Of a stretch of 64,000 nt of DNA, positions 59,500-64,000 are shown piece by piece; the first letter of the stretch is position 1, and each line of letters begins with the position of its first letter. The translations under genes were made by a program, and so were the position numbers. The notes under the pieces were generated by a model. It was not told the DNA's origin. It made no database searches and worked only from the letters and a program-made list of their open reading frames with translations. The stretch is from Todiramphus chloris collaris (taxonomy: Eukaryota > Chordata > Aves > Coraciiformes > Alcedinidae), in NCBI GenBank assembly GCA_025345505.1, contig JANVCC010000261.1, positions 7,147,833 through 7,211,832 of the forward strand, given 5' to 3'.

Positions 59500-62015
59500 G
59501 CTGTGCTGGTCCCTGCGTGCCTTGCCTGGCTTGGCACCACGGCAAGCTGCACCCACAGTTAGGTAAAACGTGTCTAAAGAGTGAGCCTCGCAGACCTGCT
59601 TTATATTTGCCAGGTTCACGGGCCTCGCCTGCACTGATGAAAGGTAGTGAAAGACTGGTTAAAGAGAGAAGAAAAAGAGAAGCAGGGCAGTCAGAATTAA
59701 TAGCTGCTGTGCAACTATGAATGGTGCCAGAGGCTGCCTTCAAAATACAATTTCGAGGTAAAATTCAGAAAGGAAGCTCTCAAACAAATCCAACAAAAGC
59801 ACAGGGAGGTCATGTGGCTCCCACTCATTTCTGCTATTCAAATAACCATTGCATTGTAAGGATGCTATTGCCATAAAAGTGGCAGTTCCAACAGAACCAG
59901 CTGCTTCCCGTGAGTCTGAGTAACGTTCATGCAGCATACCAAGAAAACATATTTGAAGCCCAGGTGTGGGAGTTAAAATCTCTGCGTTCATTACTGGATT
60001 TGCCAGTGTTGGTGCAGGACCATGAGCACGCTGCTAAATGTTGCTCAGCTATTGTGTCTTCATCGGCTAAATAAACACACCAAAAAGTGGCAGGGCTAAA
60101 ATAGTGTTGATCTCACTGAAGGCATCAAGAATCTGTTTTGGATTAGAAGTATCAACGCACCTTCTGCCAGTTGATTTATGGGCATTAATGCTCATGATGT
60201 ATTTCACAGTCCTTGGATAAATAGCCAGATATGGAAACAGGGCCACTCAAAGACCACATTTTACTGTGCTTTGTGCTGATGACTCATTATTTTTCTGGGA
60301 AAGAAGGTCACTGCATCTTGATCAGCAAGAAAATGGCAGTAAATTCTTATTTCAGACTGTGTGCAGGGCCTAAGGGGTGGGAGGAGAGCAAGAAGAGAGA
60401 GCATTTTGAATACGATTCCTGAGAATTTTAGTCATCAGATATTTTCCCACCTTTTTATTGAGTCCAGGCACAAGGAAAACCTGTTCTGTCTGTGAAAAAG
60501 GCCAAAGACATAACCCTTGTAGCTTGTCAACTCAAATTTATTGGAAGACATCTTCTAGAGGCCATACATCTCCCCAGCAAGCTTTAGCTTCAGCTCTTCT
60601 GTTCAGGTTTCCGTGTGGTTCCTGTAACTTCATGTTACTCACTGCTGCTTCTGCTGCCCTGGTTTGTCTGAGGTATGGGAGGGTGAAAAGACCAACTCTC
60701 CACGAGGGAATGATGCTGGGCACTGTAGGTCTGAAGATGGGAGAGGCTGTGGCAAGTAACAGTGACTGAGGTGTGACATCCTAGACATGGCTACTTTCTG
60801 TACACAAGCTGGATATAGAAAAGAGGGACTGTGTACTGTAGGTCTTACAGCTGGCCTTGAAAACCTGTCTTTTTCTAAGACTTCATTTCCTTTTATTTAT
60901 CCATTTTAATGGAAGTCTTGATCATCAGAGTTCACTTAAAAAATAAAGAGGAAATGCACCAAGAAAAGTAATTGCATCAAACCTGACGTCCTAGTTGTTA
61001 AAAAGGAGTCTATTATAAATGTTATTATTGATCAATATATACAGCACCAAAGTTATTATTCTTTAATCCTTAAAACAATTACACTTTTAATGCCCTGGAC
61101 CAAAATATCAAGTATCAAGAGGTGTAGTTATCTATAGATTGAATGAGGCTAGGAACTTTCATTTCTTCCACCTGGAAACCCTCTTAAAACAAAATGCATG
61201 TATGTCATCAATAGCAACAAAGTCACTGCCTTGTCAGTGTCTTATTTTGTTTTAAAACATCAACAGTCCACGTACTCATGTTTTATGAAAAGCTTTCTCA
61301 TCTGCCAGTTTCAGGTTCCCTAAAGTAAGTTTTTCATATACCCAGAGCAAGGACTGGGTTCTCCAAAACCCTGATGACCTCTTCTGAGGAAGGAGCTATC
61401 GTCAGCACTCCTTAGTGCTTAGTTGTCATCAGTTCTTATACTTTCTTCCTGGACTTTGAGCCTCAGCAGTCAAACTAGTCTTTTAAGTCTGGTAGATTCA
61501 CAACGCTGAGCCAGAATCTGACCTAAGAGTTCCCCCCTCAAGTATTTGCTAAGCAGTGGCTGAGCTTAATAAACACTTCTCTTTTCTGTGTATTTCTGCA
61601 GGCAGATGCCTCTGGAATTAGACCAACAAACTCATCCAGAAAACAAACTAACATCAGAGCAGCGTAAATTATTAGACACCAGTCCCAGATTCGTTGGGAA
61701 GGGCAGTTACACAAAAAGAAAGTTTAAGTTTGCTTTCTTTGATTTGTTTTGCATTTAGAAGGCAGGTTACTAATTTCACTTCACCCCCTGCTCAGCAACT
61801 GTGAAAACAAACTACGTCATAAAATGGCATACTTAGCCCCAACATCCTTTCATTGTAAACCGAGCATAAGTGGCACATTCATCAGGCTTTCGAGAGCACT
61901 CGCTGCTCTCCCTTACCTCACACTTTCCCATCTACCCAGCACTCCTGAGGGCAGAGGCCAGACCACTGTGCAAGATAAAAGTGGGAAAAAACCCACCATG
62001 GAGATGGATCCCTGG
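59500..62015. other. Single-copy non-coding DNA, no gene seen
   Basis: No gene or repeat recognised. A possible splice acceptor (pyrimidine run ending TTTCTGCAG at about 61578-61602) is followed by about 80 bp that I cannot assign to a protein. Confidence 0.5.
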
Positions 62016-62023
62016 GGAAGTGA

Positions 62024-62097
62024 ACGGGAGGCTGCCCAGCGTGCCTGCGATGCCGCGCGTGGGGATGGCGAGGTGGAGCCGCGTGGCAGCCCCACGG
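62024..62097. other. CpG-dense patch
   Basis: Ten CpG in about 74 bp, including GCCGCGCGTGGGGATGGCG. Forward frames at 61749-62165 and 61870-62199 (138 and 109 codons) and reverse frames of 64-71 codons all cross it, so open reading is explained by composition. No domain recognised. Confidence 0.45.
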
Positions 62098-62099
62098 CT

Positions 62100-64000
62100 C
62101 CTGACCAGCCTTGTGTCAATCCACACACTGCTGATCCAAGGGGTTTGCTCTCTAATGCTCTCTGATTGGCTCTTGCATGCAGATTATGTACTGCTCTGAG
62201 CTAAGATTTTTAGCAGCAGTAACGATGGGTTGAAAGTTTATACCTTTGCACACAAAGCCTACTAGGTTAAAGGCCAAACTTTTTCAAATTTCAGTCCAAA
62301 GTGTCTAAATCAATGGATTTACACAAAGGCTGTTTTTCACACGCTGGTAGAGTTCAAATGTGACCATTCCATGAGTGATGTATGAAGGCGCTTTCCACTA
62401 GTTTATCTTGTTACAATGTGGAAATGAGAATTAGCTTAATTCCTGTCCAGTATAGTCAGTATAAACTGTTTAATTTAAAACAGGAATGGGGAAATCCTGA
62501 CCAGAGCTTGATTAGACCAGGAATACCCTTGGCTCGTAATCAGACTGACAATGCACACTGACTAGAGGGAAAGTATGATTTTGCTCTCTTGGAGGAAAGT
62601 AAGTCACACCAACTTGCATGCATCATCACCAGGGATTGGAGACCATGAAAAAAGCTGGAGAGCAGCACTCCAGAACCTGGCTGCCAGGCAGTGTCAGGTC
62701 AGGTCTGACAAAAACGTAAGGGAATGAGGAGCTAGCAGTTGTGGGTAGCATATACTCCTGATGCCGTGACTCGCAGGAATGCTGGCAAGAATCTCACTCC
62801 TCTCAAATGACCTCAGCTAAGGTTTCAGAATCTGTCTCTATGCCTCTTCTGACTTATTTTAAAATAATCTGTCAGAATTAGATGCTGGAAAAAATAGCTG
62901 TCCTTTTCTCTGATACCATTCAAAGCACTACCCCTAAATTTCTATCTGGTAACACATTCCTTTTATGAACTGAAACCAAAGTGGGTCATTTGGCTTGTAA
63001 GAGACATCATTATTTTAAGCTGTGTGCTAATTAGTTTGCTTCCACTGATTATCATTAATACCTGTGGCTGTATGAGTCGCATAGGCCAACAATATGCACA
63101 TAAAACCGAGAGAATGCAGATAAAAAACTTAGAGTGACTTAAAAAAGATTAAACACAAGCTGCAAATACAGAAACATAAGAGACCTGAAATGAAAAACCA
63201 CATATTAAACATCAAATTTAAATCTGCTTTACAGAAGGATTAAACGCTCACTGTGGACTGTGAGAGAATCCATTTCTAATGGTGAATTTATATCAGTCCA
63301 CAGGGAACCCTATCAAGGCACAGCTGACTAATGACTATCATTTTCACTTGATTTCATTAGTATTTAAGTTATAGCATGAAGTACATTCCCTTCGGTGCAC
63401 TGAAAGTTAGTGATTTACATACATTTGCTGTGAAGATTTTGCTTTGGCTAATATAAAAATGATTTGCTAGTTTAGAATGTATTCTTTCTTATGCCTACCT
63501 AGGTCCACCCATTCAAAAGTAAATGGCAACTTTTCATATGATTGGTCACAACACATTTTAGAGGCATGTTACAATAGAATTAAAAATATGCTGTCAGCCT
63601 GAAATAATTCTTGCTTTCTGGATATGATGTAAGACTCTTTGTTAGGCAGCCTCTAGTTGTCTATGATCAGATTTTCTGTACAGTGTGTGCATGCAATACA
63701 TCTTTTTCCTCTCTGGTGTCCAAATCCACAGTTAGAGCAAAATATCATAGACAAGGTTCAATCTGTAGACAACTCATTTTGTGTGTCTTTGTGACAATGT
63801 CTGTAAAAGAAATTCTGAAGATTTGGTCAAGATGAGTAGCTTTTTGACAAGAGCAAGAAGAACATGCTGAAAGTAAATGGCTGCCTGGGTGCCACTTGCT
63901 GGCACCTTCTTTCTGGGTTCCCCATCCAATTAAAAGTAAACCCACTCATCCTCACCTCCAGTTTTCCTTCCCTATTCTCTTCCCTCCCATCACTGCCCAC
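62100..64000. other. Single-copy non-coding DNA, no gene seen
   Basis: AT-rich, no gene, RNA or transposon recognised up to the window edge. Confidence 0.55.

Noticed and set aside
59339-59743. 134-codon reverse and 116-codon forward frames
   Set aside because: They overlap on opposite strands across a CpG-rich patch with few stop codons; no protein similarity recognised. The patch itself is reported.
1-64000. CRISPR arrays, operons or other prokaryotic systems
   Set aside because: Repeat content and composition are those of a bird genome; no regularly spaced repeats or bacterial gene structure exist in the window.

Overview
The window reads as bird nuclear DNA. The recognisable young and middle-aged interspersed repeats are all sauropsid or avian types: CR1 LINE fragments with the usual 3' end (a TCATAGAATCATAG start on the reverse strand, then GGTTTGGGTTGGAAGGGACC), plus one solitary retroviral LTR that opens TGTCCTGGTTTG. 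No Alu, B1, L1 or other mammalian repeat was seen. Order or species cannot be fixed by eye. Base composition is AT-rich with strong CpG depletion, apart from a few short CpG-dense patches.

I find no supportable host protein-coding gene, no exon with convincing splice borders and protein similarity, no tRNA, rRNA, snRNA or known microRNA. The longest open frames (up to about 160 codons) are of the size expected by chance or come from low-complexity tracts. The window is therefore most likely intergenic (a gene-poor stretch) or the inside of a large intron; the sequence alone does not say which gene flanks it.

Layout. 1-20460 is almost repeat-free single-copy DNA with scattered small structures: a fold-back with a short tandem repeat at 4654-4723, a TA palindrome at 9795, a 30-bp in-frame tandem duplication at 13917-13976 and a TA-rich tract at 18272-18343. 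20461-21810 holds two CR1 copies of very different age in opposite orientation, separated by a T19 run. 23506-23640 is a 135-bp uninterrupted purine tract, and 26728-26897 an A/C-rich tract. 35203-36434 holds two same-strand pieces of CR1 ORF2 (endonuclease start; reverse transcriptase plus 3' end), probably one decayed element. 44590-47297 holds three more short CR1 3' ends. 52609-53314 is a solo LTR with matching ends and a near-perfect 5-bp target duplication. An older repeat sits just downstream at 53545-53672. CpG-dense patches occur at 11530-11682, 38960-39120, 43312-43375, 59369-59488 and 62024-62097.

There is no gene network or operon to describe, and I saw no strong case for a new biological system. 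The points most worth checking are the nature of the CpG patches, the inverted-repeat structures (4654-4698, 24821-24842, 39678-39703, 51515-51550), the history of the 35.2-36.4 kb CR1 pair, and the solo LTR as an insertion polymorphism or phylogenetic marker.
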